A stretch of DNA of 64,000 bases, taken from the NCBI RefSeq assembly GCF_004564075.1, contig NZ_CP038256.1:372001-436000 (forward strand). Direction: 5' to 3'. Both the position numbers and the translations under genes were made by a program. Positions within the stretch are counted from its first letter, which is position 1. Every line of letters begins with the position of its first letter. The notes beneath the pieces were generated by a model. That model had not been told where the DNA came from. It did not search any database and worked only from the letters and a program-made list of their open reading frames with translations. This document shows positions 46,135-54,954 of this stretch, piece by piece. This stretch comes from Microbacterium sediminis (GTDB lineage: Bacteria; Actinomycetota; Actinomycetes; Actinomycetales; Microbacteriaceae).

Positions 46135-47020
46135 GTGACGCGACAGGAGATCTCTGACGAGGTGTGGGCCGTGATGGAGCCGTTGATGCCGACGGTGACC
46201 GGTCGGTCGCGGCCGTGGACGGATCACCGGCTCGCTATCGAGGGGATGGCGTGGAAGTACCGGACCGGTGCGCCGTGGCGTGACGTTCCGGAACGGTTCG
46301 GGAAGTGGAACTCGATCTACAAGCGGTTCAACCGGTGGGCCGGGGACGGCACCTGGCAGAAGCTGCTCACCGAGGTGCAGAAGCAGGCCGACGCCGCTGG
46401 GGAAATCGACTGGGTCGTCTCGATCGACTCCACGATCGCGCGCGTGCATCAGCACGGCGCGACCCTCGCCCGGGACACAGGGGGCTGTGCCGAATCACAA
46501 GAATCCGTGGTCCGAGCCGCCTGATCACGGGATCGGACGCTCCCGCGGCGGGCTGACGACCAAACTGCACCTGGTCTGCGACGGGCGCGGCCGGCCGCTG
46601 AGCATGATGATCACCGCCGGGAACATCAACGACACCACGATGATGAGCGCGGTGCTGGAGAACATCCGCGTTCCCCGCGACGGGAAGGGCCGCCCCCGCA
46701 CCCGCCCCGACCGGGTGCTCGCCGACAAGGGGTACCCCTCAAGGGCGAACCGCGCCTGGCTCCGCGACCGGAGGATCGCGGCGACCATCCCCGAGCGGGA
46801 CGACCAGATCGCGCACCGCCGCAAGAAGCCGGGCCGGCCGATCGCTTTCGGCGACAAGCAGAAGGAACGCTACAAGGGACGCAACGTCGTAGAACGCTGC
46901 TTCAACCGTCTCAAGCAGTGGCGCGGCATCGCGATGCGCTCGGACAAACTCGCCCGCAACTACCGAGCCGCCGTCAGCCTCGCCGCGGCGCTGATCTGGA
47001 TCAAGACCGATCTCCGCTGA
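46135..47020 (+). CDS. IS5-family transposase, two overlapping frames
   Basis: OrfA 46135-46524 (RQEISDEVWAVMEPLMP; first Asp in VSIDSTIARVHQ) and orfB read in the +1 frame from about 46487 to 47020 (AVPNHKNPW, GLTTKLHLVCDGRGRPL, second Asp in RVLADKGYPSRANR, Glu in VVERCFNRLKQWRG). Joining across the ACAGGGGGCTG run gives 294 aa, the usual IS427-type product, so a programmed frameshift at the G run is likely. Both copies share the same arrangement, which argues against random decay. Confidence 0.88.
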
Positions 47021-47330
47021 GCGCTTCGCGCTCCTGCAGCGTGCGCTCAAGCTGTCCCACCGTCGGCGCACCCGCAAAGCCGCGCTCGGTCAGATAGACC
47101 CTGCACGCCAAGTCGGCAGTGTTCCCCTGGGACGGGAACAAGTCCTGACCGTCCAGAAGAATCGTGGGCGAGCCCGCGAAACCAGAGCTCACCGCCTCAG
47201 CCTCGGTGCGGATCAACACGAACTCCACCGGAACATCGCCCCGTCCGATCGAGTCGAGCACCAGCCGTACTCGATCGCCCGCCTCCTGCCAATTCGGGCA
47301 ATCCTCGATATGCAGCACCTGGATCTTCAC
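47001..47330 (-). CDS. Passenger gene: small thioredoxin-fold-like protein
   Basis: 109 aa, inside the IS5 element and antisense to the transposase end (20-bp overlap). MKIQVLHIEDCPNW starts a beta strand with a single Cys in CPNW; FAGSPTILLDGQDLF keeps the cis-Pro region of the thioredoxin fold; RGFAGAPTVGQLERTL ends it. Related actinobacterial proteins are often labelled thioredoxin family or alkylmercury lyase-like (my recollection). Metal or thiol chemistry is plausible. Presence in both copies shows it is an integral part of the element. Confidence 0.78.
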   Translation of the reverse strand: MKIQVLHIEDCPNWQEAGDRVRLVLDSIGRGDVPVEFVLIRTEAEAVSSGFAGSPTILLDGQDLFPSQGNTADLACRVYLTERGFAGAPTVGQLERTLQEREALSGDRS

Positions 47331-47547
47331 ACGCCCATTCTCCCGCGCAACTCACGGCGGCTGGCCACCCCGCACCTTCTTGATCAACACGCCCTAGCCG
47401 AACCGGGCAACGTGGCGGCGCGTGAGTACGTCACCGACGACCTGGGGTACTCGCAGGCGCCGGTGGTGGTTGTCGACGATCACGACCATTGGTCAGGCTT
47501 CCAGCCGGCGAAGATCAGGGAGTTGGCCGCGCGGATCGGAGCGACCG

Positions 47548-48441
47548 ATGAGTGACGAAGCCGACGACCGCATTTCCCGCGAAACGGAGGACGTGCGCTT
47601 GCAGATCGCGCACGCCCAGGCGCAGTTGTACGACCGGGCGAAGCGCAAGCGGGATGCGAGACGCCAGTACGCGCGGGACTACTACGCGCGGCACCGCGAC
47701 GAGCAGCGCGAGTACCAGCGGCAGGCTCGGGCGAAGCAGCGCGCGCAGGATCCCGATGCCTACCGAGAGCGCGTCAGGGCACGCAACAAGCGCTGGCGTG
47801 ACAAGCATCGCGAGCAGGCGAATGCCCACCAGCGCGAGAAGTACCACGCCGATCCGGAGAAGCGCCGCCGGCGCCGCCGCGAGGCGTACGCCCGCAACCC
47901 CGAGGAGCAACGCGCCAGACGGCGCGCCTACTACGCCGCAAATAAGGAGAAGTCCCTCGCTGCGCAGCAGCGCTGGCGCGATCGGGAGAAGCGTCGCGTC
48001 GAGGCAGGGCTCCCCGTGCGGCGACTGCACCGGGTTTCCCTCGAAGAGCGTTTTGCGAACCGCGCGGCTGCTGATGGGTTCTTCGACCGGGAGTGGACGA
48101 AAACTGAGCTTGCCCTCGCGCTGCGGGAGATTGCCACACCGCCCGAACTCTTCGCCGCGTGGAAGCGAGAATCCCTTCGAGTTCGTGCCGCGCACCACCT
48201 CGCCGTTCAGAAGGAGGAGCTTGAGCGTCTCCGCAAGGCACTCGGTCGCGGGCGCCTAGGCCCGGAACCGAGTTCGCTCCTGACGCCCGAGCAGATCGAG
48301 GACGCGCGGATGGATGCGATCGCCCGGCAGGTCAACGACCGGCTCCGTCACCGTGAGCCGCCACGACGCCGACACCATCTCGACCCCGCTGCTCCACACC
48401 CGCAGGCGCTCAACAACGACCAGATGGGAATGAACCGATGA
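47548..48441 (+). CDS. Arg/Tyr-rich repeat protein of unknown function
   Basis: 297 aa, start ATGAGTGA overlapping the stop of the broken redoxin gene. Residues about 30-165 are strongly basic and repetitive with Tyr every 14-20 residues (RQYARDYYARHRDEQREYQRQ ... REKYHADPEKRRRRRREAYARNPEEQRARRRAYYAANKEK). The C-terminal half is helical and mixed charge (FDREWTKTELALALREIATPPELFAAWKRESL). Such Tyr-Arg repeats occur in phage and plasmid nucleic-acid-binding or HNH-associated proteins. No zinc motif is seen. A DNA-binding scaffold is the best guess. Confidence 0.75.
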   Translation: MSDEADDRISRETEDVRLQIAHAQAQLYDRAKRKRDARRQYARDYYARHRDEQREYQRQARAKQRAQDPDAYRERVRARNKRWRDKHREQANAHQREKYHADPEKRRRRRREAYARNPEEQRARRRAYYAANKEKSLAAQQRWRDREKRRVEAGLPVRRLHRVSLEERFANRAAADGFFDREWTKTELALALREIATPPELFAAWKRESLRVRAAHHLAVQKEELERLRKALGRGRLGPEPSSLLTPEQIEDARMDAIARQVNDRLRHREPPRRRHHLDPAAPHPQALNNDQMGMNR

Positions 48442-48707
48442 CCACCCTTCACGACACCCATCCCAGCTTCATCGATCGATCGCAGACCGAGACTGTGCTC
48501 TACAGGGTCGCCGTCAGCGCGCTCACCTGGCGGGCAGATGCCGAACCGGGATACAGCATCGAGGAAGAGCAGCGCTGGTGCCTGGCCCCGCTGCAGGGCA
48601 TCGACCCAGGGCTGCCGATCCGAGTGCTCGTCGTCGACACAATCCTCGACCCGTCGCGCCACCGTACCGAACTCGTCCAGGCGCTCGTCGCGCTCAGCGA
48701 TGGATGA
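48438..48707 (+). CDS. Small hypothetical protein
   Basis: 89 aa, ATGA overlap with the Arg-rich gene, so same operon. Acidic, with VLYRVAVSALTWRADAEPGYSIEEEQRW and LPIRVLVVDTILD. No known family recognised. The stretch after it to 48953 holds no gene I can support. Confidence 0.7.
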   Translation: MTTLHDTHPSFIDRSQTETVLYRVAVSALTWRADAEPGYSIEEEQRWCLAPLQGIDPGLPIRVLVVDTILDPSRHRTELVQALVALSDG

Positions 48708-48953
48708 CGTCGTGAACACGATCGCGAGCGACTTCCCGGTGGCTGATCGTAGCTCCCTCCACGGTGCTCCGTTCCGGGCTTTCGCGGCATATCCTCACCC
48801 CTCCGCTGGCGCTCCGGGCCTCCGGTATTCCACGACCCGGCACTGCACACCCCTCCGGTCGCACTCCGTGCCACTTACCGGGAAGACGCCGCAGACAGGT
48901 CAGGTGGAAGCTCCACGCGCGAGCGAGAACTCCCTCGGCGCGAGGCTGGCATC

Positions 48954-49199
48954 GTGGGTATCGAAGTCGTAGCGACCGCAGCGATCGTCGCCGTGGTCGT
49001 GAGCGGTGCTCTCGCGGTCGTAGCCATCGCAGGGCTTGTAGGAGCCGTGTGGGTAGGAAACGAGAGGCGGATGCTCCGCCTCGGAGCACTCGTCGTCGCG
49101 CTGGCATCCGTTGCCTTCGCTGCCGCGCTGGTGCTGACTGCTTCGGGAGTGCCCGAGTGCCCGGCGTGCGTGGTCCTGCCGCAAGACGTGCTCGGATGA
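48954..49199 (+). CDS. Small membrane protein
   Basis: 81 aa with GTG start and two TMs (VVATAAIVAVVVSGALAVVAIAGLVGAVWVG; LGALVVALASVAFAAALVLTASG), then CPACVVLP with a CxxC pair. No family recognised. Reading on the plus strand, convergent with the zeta toxin. Confidence 0.55.
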   Translation: MGIEVVATAAIVAVVVSGALAVVAIAGLVGAVWVGNERRMLRLGALVVALASVAFAAALVLTASGVPECPACVVLPQDVLG

Positions 49200-49219
49200 G
49201 TCGCGCGGGGTGCAGCCGC

Positions 49220-50224
49220 TCAGCCCGGTCCGATGTCAGGGCTCGGTACTGAGGGGGTGGTCGTGGGCGCGGCGATGTCGACAAGTGCGCCCTCAGTCGG
49301 GACTGCCCGTCGCAGCGCGTCGATCCGAGCGTGAATTGTCGTCTCCGCTCTCGAGCGCGCCAGAGACTCCGCCGGCAGTGGCAGGCGAGGGAGTACCTCA
49401 CTCAGCGCGAGCTCGTGCAGTTCCACAAGGACTTCAGCCAGTGGACCGTGCGCACGACCGGCGTTCAGCGCGAACTCCGTGCTTGCGCGGAGTTCCGACA
49501 GCCACCGCCTTCCCTCCGGTCCCGACATCGGCGTCACCTGCTCACGTATGAGCGCCCGGCTGGCTCCCGCGAAGCCGTCCGAGCGGTGAGCATCGAAGAC
49601 CCAATCGCCCGCGCGACCGACCACAGTAAGTCGATCGACGGATGCCTCGTCGTCGAACTGGCTCACCAGCGCCCGCGTCGCCTCGAACCCCGCGTCGTGC
49701 GTTCGGAGGTCAGGCAACGGAGCGCTCCGTGCGTTGAGAGCTGCAAGCAGGTGCCTCGATGCCTCGGACAGGAGGCTGACAGCGCGGGGCTGGGCGACGA
49801 CGGCAACGTGCGTCTCGAACCCTTCACGTCGGAACAGATCCGCGGTGGCGACCGCTACTTGAGCGGACGAGAAGGAGCCCACGACCAGGAGCGGCCGTCG
49901 ATTCGTGCGCGCATACGCGAGGCAGTCACGCAGCCATACTGAGGCTGCTTCGGCGAAGATGCGCAGCGCTTCCGGCGACCGGGACCGCGACAACTCCACG
50001 TAGCGAGGGTGGAACGCACGCAAGCCGTCTCTGTCGACCACTGCTGCACCAGGATTCTCGGCGAGCAGCCCGCGCGCCGCTCGTCCGCCACCAGCCCCGG
50101 GTTGACCGACTACGAGCGTCAGCGTGGGTGTTGTGCGTCGGTCCGTGGGGGGGAACAGGACAGGGACGATCTTCGCATCGAAGACCGACCGGGCCTCTGC
50201 AGCTTCCAGCTCGAGGTCCGTCAC
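49220..50224 (-). CDS. Zeta-toxin family protein
   Basis: 334 aa. Zeta toxins phosphorylate UDP-GlcNAc and block wall synthesis. The P-loop region reads TLVVGQPGAGGGRAARGLL: the Lys of a canonical GxGKS/T is replaced by Gly. The zeta substrate motif VDRDGLRAFHPRYVEL is conserved, as is FSSAQVAVATADLFRREGFETHVAVVA. A helical C-terminal extension follows. Its start overlaps the stop of the small upstream gene by 4 bp, the usual antitoxin-toxin order. Confidence 0.85.
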   Translation of the reverse strand: MTDLELEAAEARSVFDAKIVPVLFPPTDRRTTPTLTLVVGQPGAGGGRAARGLLAENPGAAVVDRDGLRAFHPRYVELSRSRSPEALRIFAEAASVWLRDCLAYARTNRRPLLVVGSFSSAQVAVATADLFRREGFETHVAVVAQPRAVSLLSEASRHLLAALNARSAPLPDLRTHDAGFEATRALVSQFDDEASVDRLTVVGRAGDWVFDAHRSDGFAGASRALIREQVTPMSGPEGRRWLSELRASTEFALNAGRAHGPLAEVLVELHELALSEVLPRLPLPAESLARSRAETTIHARIDALRRAVPTEGALVDIAAPTTTPSVPSPDIGPG

Positions 50225-50475
50225 GGCAGTGGTCCTGAGAGCTCAGCGATGCGGCTTGTCATTCGCGCGAGCAGCGTTTCGAGCGCCGAACGGTTGAAGG
50301 CGTCGACTTCGACCAGCTCCCGTCGGATCGCGGATGCCTCGGCGAGGGCGTGCTCATGCAACATCGCGCCGTCATCAGCGAGACCCAACAGGGCCGCGAT
50401 TGCGCCGTTCGCTGCCTCGCACGCCGCGTCGTAGGCGGCTAGGTCGTTCGCTCTCCATGCCGATCGAGGCTCCAT
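50221..50475 (-). CDS. Putative antitoxin of the zeta module
   Basis: 84 aa, all-helical, with EHALAEASAIRRELVEVDAFNRSALETLLARMTSRIAEL; the size and helical make-up fit an epsilon-like antitoxin. It is translated before the toxin with ATGA overlap. No DNA-binding motif is obvious. Identification rests on position. Confidence 0.7.
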   Translation of the reverse strand: MEPRSAWRANDLAAYDAACEAANGAIAALLGLADDGAMLHEHALAEASAIRRELVEVDAFNRSALETLLARMTSRIAELSGPLP

Positions 50476-51697
50476 CAGTCCTCCAAGTCGAGTCTACGAG
50501 CAAGCGTCGAGCGGGCCGGCGCGACCGCTACCGACCGATGGTCGATCGGCTTCGGGATCGGCCCTGATCTCCTGGCGCCTGAGGCAGTGTTTTCTCGATC
50601 AGCGTGGCGGCGAACGAGATCGCGGCGGGATAGGAGCCGCCGCGCCCGTGTCACTGATTGCACTGGCAGGCTCGCTGCGCGCCTCCCAGCGACGTCGGTG
50701 GCAGCCAATAGCCTGGTGTAGATGCCCACCTCGAGTCTCGATACACCTTCGCTGCGTAAGGCACGTGGGGCCTTCTTTACGCCTGACGGAGTGACGCGGC
50801 ACCTCGCGGAGTGGGCGATCCAAAGTGCCGATGACACGGTCCTTGAGCCAGCCGCGGGGGAGGCGGCGTTCCTCGTGGCCGCAGTTGACCGGCTCCGCGC
50901 CCTTGGTGCAGCGGAGCCAGTTGTGCACGGCGTCGAGCTTCATGAGGCGTCCGCGCGCGTCGCTGGCGAGCTCGTCGCTGATGCTGGCGGAGTTGCAAAA
51001 ATTCGAGTTTCAGACTTCTTCCTCACCGAGCCCAGTGGTACCTACTCTGCCGTGATCGGCAACCCGCCGTTTATTCGGTACCAGGACTTCTCGGGCGACG
51101 TGCGTGACCGTGCCCGGTTCGCCGCGCAGGCCCAGGGTGTCGCTCTCACTGGGCTCGCTTCGTCGTGGGCCGCCTTCGTGGTGCACTCGGCTGCGCATCT
51201 GCGACGCGGCGGACGGCTCGGCATGGTGCTCCCGGCCGAGCTGCTGAGCACGAACTACGCGGCACCGGTGCGCTCCTTCCTTCTGTCACGCTTCGAGTCG
51301 GTGGAGCTCATTACATTCGAGACGCAAATCTTCCCGGACGCCGAGGCCGACACTGTGCTGGTGAAGGCCGCGGGCTGGCTGGGGGAGCCCGCGGGGGTCG
51401 CGACTCTGCGGCAGACCCGTGATGCCACGACCCTCGGCAACTTGGATGAGGGAACGACGTGGGCGACGACGGATCCCGCGGCTCGTTGGACGCCGTTGCA
51501 CATTCAGGACGCCACTGTTGAGGCCATCGCACGGCTTATGCCATCCGGGGCGTTCGTGCCGCTGCAGGAGTTCGGTGAGACAACGCTCGGCATGGTGACC
51601 GGTGCGAACAAGTTCTTCACGCTGTCGCCGCAGCGAGTGCAGGAACTAGGGCGTGTTGATCAAGAGGTTCCGCTCCTCGGTGGGTGAGTCTTGAACG

Positions 51698-52583
51698 GTG
51701 ACGCGACAGGAGATCTCTGACGAGGTGTGGGCCGTGATGGAGCCGTTGATGCCGACGGTGACCGGTCGGTCGCGGCCGTGGACGGATCACCGGCTCGCTA
51801 TCGAGGGGATGGCGTGGAAGTACCGGACCGGTGCGCCGTGGCGTGACGTTCCGGAACGGTTCGGGAAGTGGAACTCGATCTACAAGCGGTTCAACCGGTG
51901 GGCCGGGGACGGCACCTGGCAGAAGCTGCTCACCGAGGTGCAGAAGCAGGCCGACGCCGCTGGGGAAATCGACTGGGTCGTCTCGATCGACTCCACGATC
52001 GCGCGCGTGCATCAGCACGGCGCGACCCTCGCCCGGGACACAGGGGGCTGTGCCGAATCACAAGAATCCGTGGTCCGAGCCGCCTGATCACGGGATCGGA
52101 CGCTCCCGCGGCGGGCTGACGACCAAACTGCACCTGGTCTGCGACGGGCGCGGCCGGCCGCTGAGCATGATGATCACCGCCGGGAACATCAACGACACCA
52201 CGATGATGAGCGCGGTGCTGGAGAACATCCGCGTTCCCCGCGACGGGAAGGGCCGCCCCCGCACCCGCCCCGACCGGGTGCTCGCCGACAAGGGGTACCC
52301 CTCAAGGGCGAACCGCGCCTGGCTCCGCGACCGGAGGATCGCGGCGACCATCCCCGAGCGGGACGACCAGATCGCGCACCGCCGCAAGAAGCCGGGCCGG
52401 CCGATCGCTTTCGGCGACAAGCAGAAGGAACGCTACAAGGGACGCAACGTCGTAGAACGCTGCTTCAACCGTCTCAAGCAGTGGCGCGGCATCGCGATGC
52501 GCTCGGACAAACTCGCCCGCAACTACCGAGCCGCCGTCAGCCTCGCCGCGGCGCTGATCTGGATCAAGACCGATCTCCGCTGA
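51698..52583 (+). CDS. IS5-family transposase, two overlapping frames (copy B)
   Basis: Same two-frame product as copy A: orfA 51698-52087, orfB to 52583 in the +1 frame, about 294 aa after frameshift at the G run near 52045. Confidence 0.88.
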
Positions 52584-52893
52584 GCGCTTCGCGCTCCTGC
52601 AGCGTGCGCTCAAGCTGTCCCACCGTCGGCGCACCCGCAAAGCCGCGCTCGGTCAGATAGACCCTGCACGCCAAGTCGGCAGTGTTCCCCTGGGACGGGA
52701 ACAAGTCCTGACCGTCCAGAAGAATCGTGGGCGAGCCCGCGAAACCAGAGCTCACCGCCTCAGCCTCGGTGCGGATCAACACGAACTCCACCGGAACATC
52801 GCCCCGTCCGATCGAGTCGAGCACCAGCCGTACTCGATCGCCCGCCTCCTGCCAATTCGGGCAATCCTCGATATGCAGCACCTGGATCTTCAC
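52564..52893 (-). CDS. Passenger thioredoxin-fold-like protein (copy B)
   Basis: 109 aa, identical to 47001-47330, with MKIQVLHIEDCPNW and FAGSPTILLDGQ. Confidence 0.78.
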   Translation of the reverse strand: MKIQVLHIEDCPNWQEAGDRVRLVLDSIGRGDVPVEFVLIRTEAEAVSSGFAGSPTILLDGQDLFPSQGNTADLACRVYLTERGFAGAPTVGQLERTLQEREALSGDRS

Positions 52894-53659
52894 ACGCCCA
52901 TTCTCCCGCGCAACTCACGGCGGCTGGCCACCCCGCACCTTCTTGATCAACACGCCCTAGGCATACCGCGACGCGACCTGCGCCGCGTTTCGCCTCCTGG
53001 CAGTTCGCACCTCCGTGGCCTCGCGCTCACTGATTCGGCGATGACTCGACTGGGGCAGGCAGGGCAAGCGACGTGGTTGCTCTATCCGAGCAACCACCCA
53101 GCTTCGGAGACCCTGGCCTACATCGAGTCCGGACACGCTACGGGCGTGGACACCGCATATAAGTGCCGCGTTCGAAAGCCCTGGTGGAGAGTGCCGGTGC
53201 TCGAGCCGGCTGATCTGCTGCTGACCTACATGAATGCTGATACCGCTCGACTCACGACGAACCAGGCCAGCGCACTCCACCTGAACAGCGTCCACGGCGT
53301 CTACTTGAAGCCTGAGGTGCGTGACGTCGCTCGGGAAGTCTTGCCGGTTGCTTCGCTCAATTCGGTCACGTTGCTCGGTGCCGAGCTTGTCGGTCGCAGC
53401 TATGGCGGTGGCGTGCTCAAGATCGAACCGCGTGAGGCTGACCGATGGTGGATGCCGAGCGTCGTGACGATGACCAAGCATCGCGATGCGCTCGTCGAGC
53501 TGAAGCCACGGGTTCAGCGGCTGTTGCAGACCAAGAATCTGCTTGGCGCGGTCGCCTTGGTTGACGAGGTGATCCTCGGCGACCTTAGCGAGGCGCAGCT
53601 ACGCGCGGTCCGCGACGACCACGCCGCATTCATGCAGCGACGAGTGACAAGGGGAAAGA

Positions 53660-54754
53660 GTGGCTGAACCGAGCCTGAAACAGAGGGCTTGGCCGCTCTT
53701 TGACCGCATCGTCGAGGTGGCAGCCGCTAGGTCAGAGTTCAAAGATGGGCCCTGGCGCGGTGACGATTATGTCCCCGACATCCCAACTCTCCAGACCTTG
53801 CTCGGCGTTCCCCGGTTACTCAACGCAAATAGTCAAAGCGGCGTGCCAGCGCTCGCGCTCGACGTGTGGGTCGCATACGAACTGAGGCGAGCGGGGTTCG
53901 CGTACGACGCTGTCTGGCCGCGCGCAACTCACCCTCGGGTCATGCCGACCCCGGTAGCGAACTATGTCGCGGGTACGACCAAGGATCTTCGTGCGAAGGT
54001 CGGCGCGCAACTTGCGCGACAGACGCCGATGAAGGGCGTCGTCGCTACAGACGCCAAGGTCCTCGGGCGCCACTACATCAAGCAGGTGGATGTGGTCATG
54101 TCCGCCTGGGAGACGGGACCCGAAATCCTCATCTCAACGAAGCGCATGGATAGCTCGTTCGGCAAGAACGCGGCGAACCGAATCGAGGAGGCGTACGGCG
54201 ACGCCAAGAACCTGCGTAGTCGACACCCGCTTGCTGCACACGGCTTTTTGTATGGACTTCGCTCGACGATCTTTGAATCGGAGCCAGACAAGGCCAGGTG
54301 GCTGATCGACTTGCTGGGGAAGCTCTCGCAGGAGGACGACGCGTACGACGCTGTGTGTCTGCTCATGTTGCACTACGAAGGTGCGGCCCCGGAAGGTTCG
54401 GAGGGAGGGCATGAGGATGAGGGCGACGCCGTCCTGAGCGAGCTCAGCACTGAGATCGAGGTCGATGCCCAGGAGGACGAGGGTAGCGAAACTGAAGCCG
54501 TCAGCGTTGAAGTCTCCGGGGTGGAGATTGAGACGGCGATCGCCAACTTGCCGACGGTGAGCATCATCGATCACCCAGATGTTCCGAGAGAGCTCGGAGC
54601 AGGGGTGTTCCTGAAGAAGACCGTGGAGCACGTCCTCCGGTCTACGCCAATCACGATGCACCGCAAAGCCCGAGTCCTCCATGGGTGGCCCGTGGGCGAG
54701 GACCCCGAGGCGACGAAGAAGCGGGCCAACGCGGCTGGCGGCGCCGCTTCGTGA
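53660..54754 (+). CDS. Probable type II restriction endonuclease
   Basis: 364 aa, overlapping the methylase stop by 8 bp. A candidate PD-(D/E)xK-like core is visible: IKQVDVVMSAW, then GPEILISTKRMDSSFGKNAANRIEEAYGDAKNL, where Asp and ISTK could be metal and catalytic residues. The helical region HGFLYGLRSTIF follows. An acidic linker (about 245-285) separates a C-terminal domain (SGVEIETAIANLPTVSIIDHPDVPRELGAGVF). Identification rests on its position behind a methylase plus the ISTK motif; I cannot name a subtype. The gene looks intact although its methylase is broken. Confidence 0.62.
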   Translation: MAEPSLKQRAWPLFDRIVEVAAARSEFKDGPWRGDDYVPDIPTLQTLLGVPRLLNANSQSGVPALALDVWVAYELRRAGFAYDAVWPRATHPRVMPTPVANYVAGTTKDLRAKVGAQLARQTPMKGVVATDAKVLGRHYIKQVDVVMSAWETGPEILISTKRMDSSFGKNAANRIEEAYGDAKNLRSRHPLAAHGFLYGLRSTIFESEPDKARWLIDLLGKLSQEDDAYDAVCLLMLHYEGAAPEGSEGGHEDEGDAVLSELSTEIEVDAQEDEGSETEAVSVEVSGVEIETAIANLPTVSIIDHPDVPRELGAGVFLKKTVEHVLRSTPITMHRKARVLHGWPVGEDPEATKKRANAAGGAAS

Positions 54755-54768
54755 TTGGCGCACGGCGA

Positions 54769-54802
54769 CGCGTCGGAGACCGAGGCGTCGCCCTCCGACG
54801 CG
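54769..54802. repeat. Inverted repeat after the endonuclease gene
   Basis: 10-bp arms CGCGTCGGAG / CTCCGACGCG, 14-nt loop, no T-run. It lies 15 bp after the endonuclease stop and 153 bp before the relaxase start, so it may be a terminator or part of an oriT region. Confidence 0.5.
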
Positions 54803-54954
54803 CTGACGTCGAGAGCGCCGGGGGCATGCATTCGGACTCAAGGTCGCGAAGAATGCCGCGAAGCCACTCAAGGCAACTCGACTCAGGGCAATGCACGCAG
54901 GCACTGTATGTGTAAACACTCGCAAGTTAGACATTAGCGGCGTACGCTGAACCT

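Larger units (their letters stand above)
46087..47393 (+). mobile_element. IS5-family (IS427-like) element with passenger gene, copy A
   Basis: 1307 bp with perfect terminal repeats GGCGTGTTGATCAAGA and a CTAG duplication (46083-46086, 47394-47397). Contains a two-frame transposase and, in its last 390 bp, a small antisense gene. Identical in layout to copy B at 51650. Confidence 0.92.
44871..47555 (+). pseudogene. NrdH-like glutaredoxin gene broken by IS481 and IS5
   Basis: N-terminal piece 44871-44970 (MITVYMSGVACMQCRLTKQV, with the redox CMQC motif) and C-terminal piece 47398-47555 (AEPGNVAAREYVTDDLGYSQAPVVVVDD ... ). Deleting both elements and one CTAG gives an 85-aa protein in frame (TDIDL/AEPGN), the length of NrdH-redoxins, including the cis-Pro APVVV and a WSGF near the end. 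Small thiol redoxins reduce ribonucleotide reductase or other thiols. Start overlaps the HTH gene; stop overlaps the next gene. Confidence 0.88.
51650..52956 (+). mobile_element. IS5-family (IS427-like) element with passenger gene, copy B
   Basis: 1307 bp, the same as copy A, with CTAG duplication at 51646-51649 and 52957-52960. Inserted in the methylase gene, in the gene's orientation. Confidence 0.92.
50722..53667 (+). pseudogene. N6-adenine DNA methyltransferase broken by IS5 copy B
   Basis: Pieces 50722-51649 and 52961-53667 join in frame at RVQELG/IPRRDL to 544 aa. The N-terminal piece has SAM-binding motif I region ADDTVLEPAAGEAAFLVAAV and the catalytic motif IV VIGNPPFIRYQDF, so it is an adenine methylase. 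The C-terminal piece is a target-recognition-like domain (TWLLYPSNHP ... NSVHGVYLKPEVRD). Catalytic and recognition parts are now separated by 1.3 kb. A -10-like TAGCCT (50709-50714) lies 8 nt before the ATG. Confidence 0.88.
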
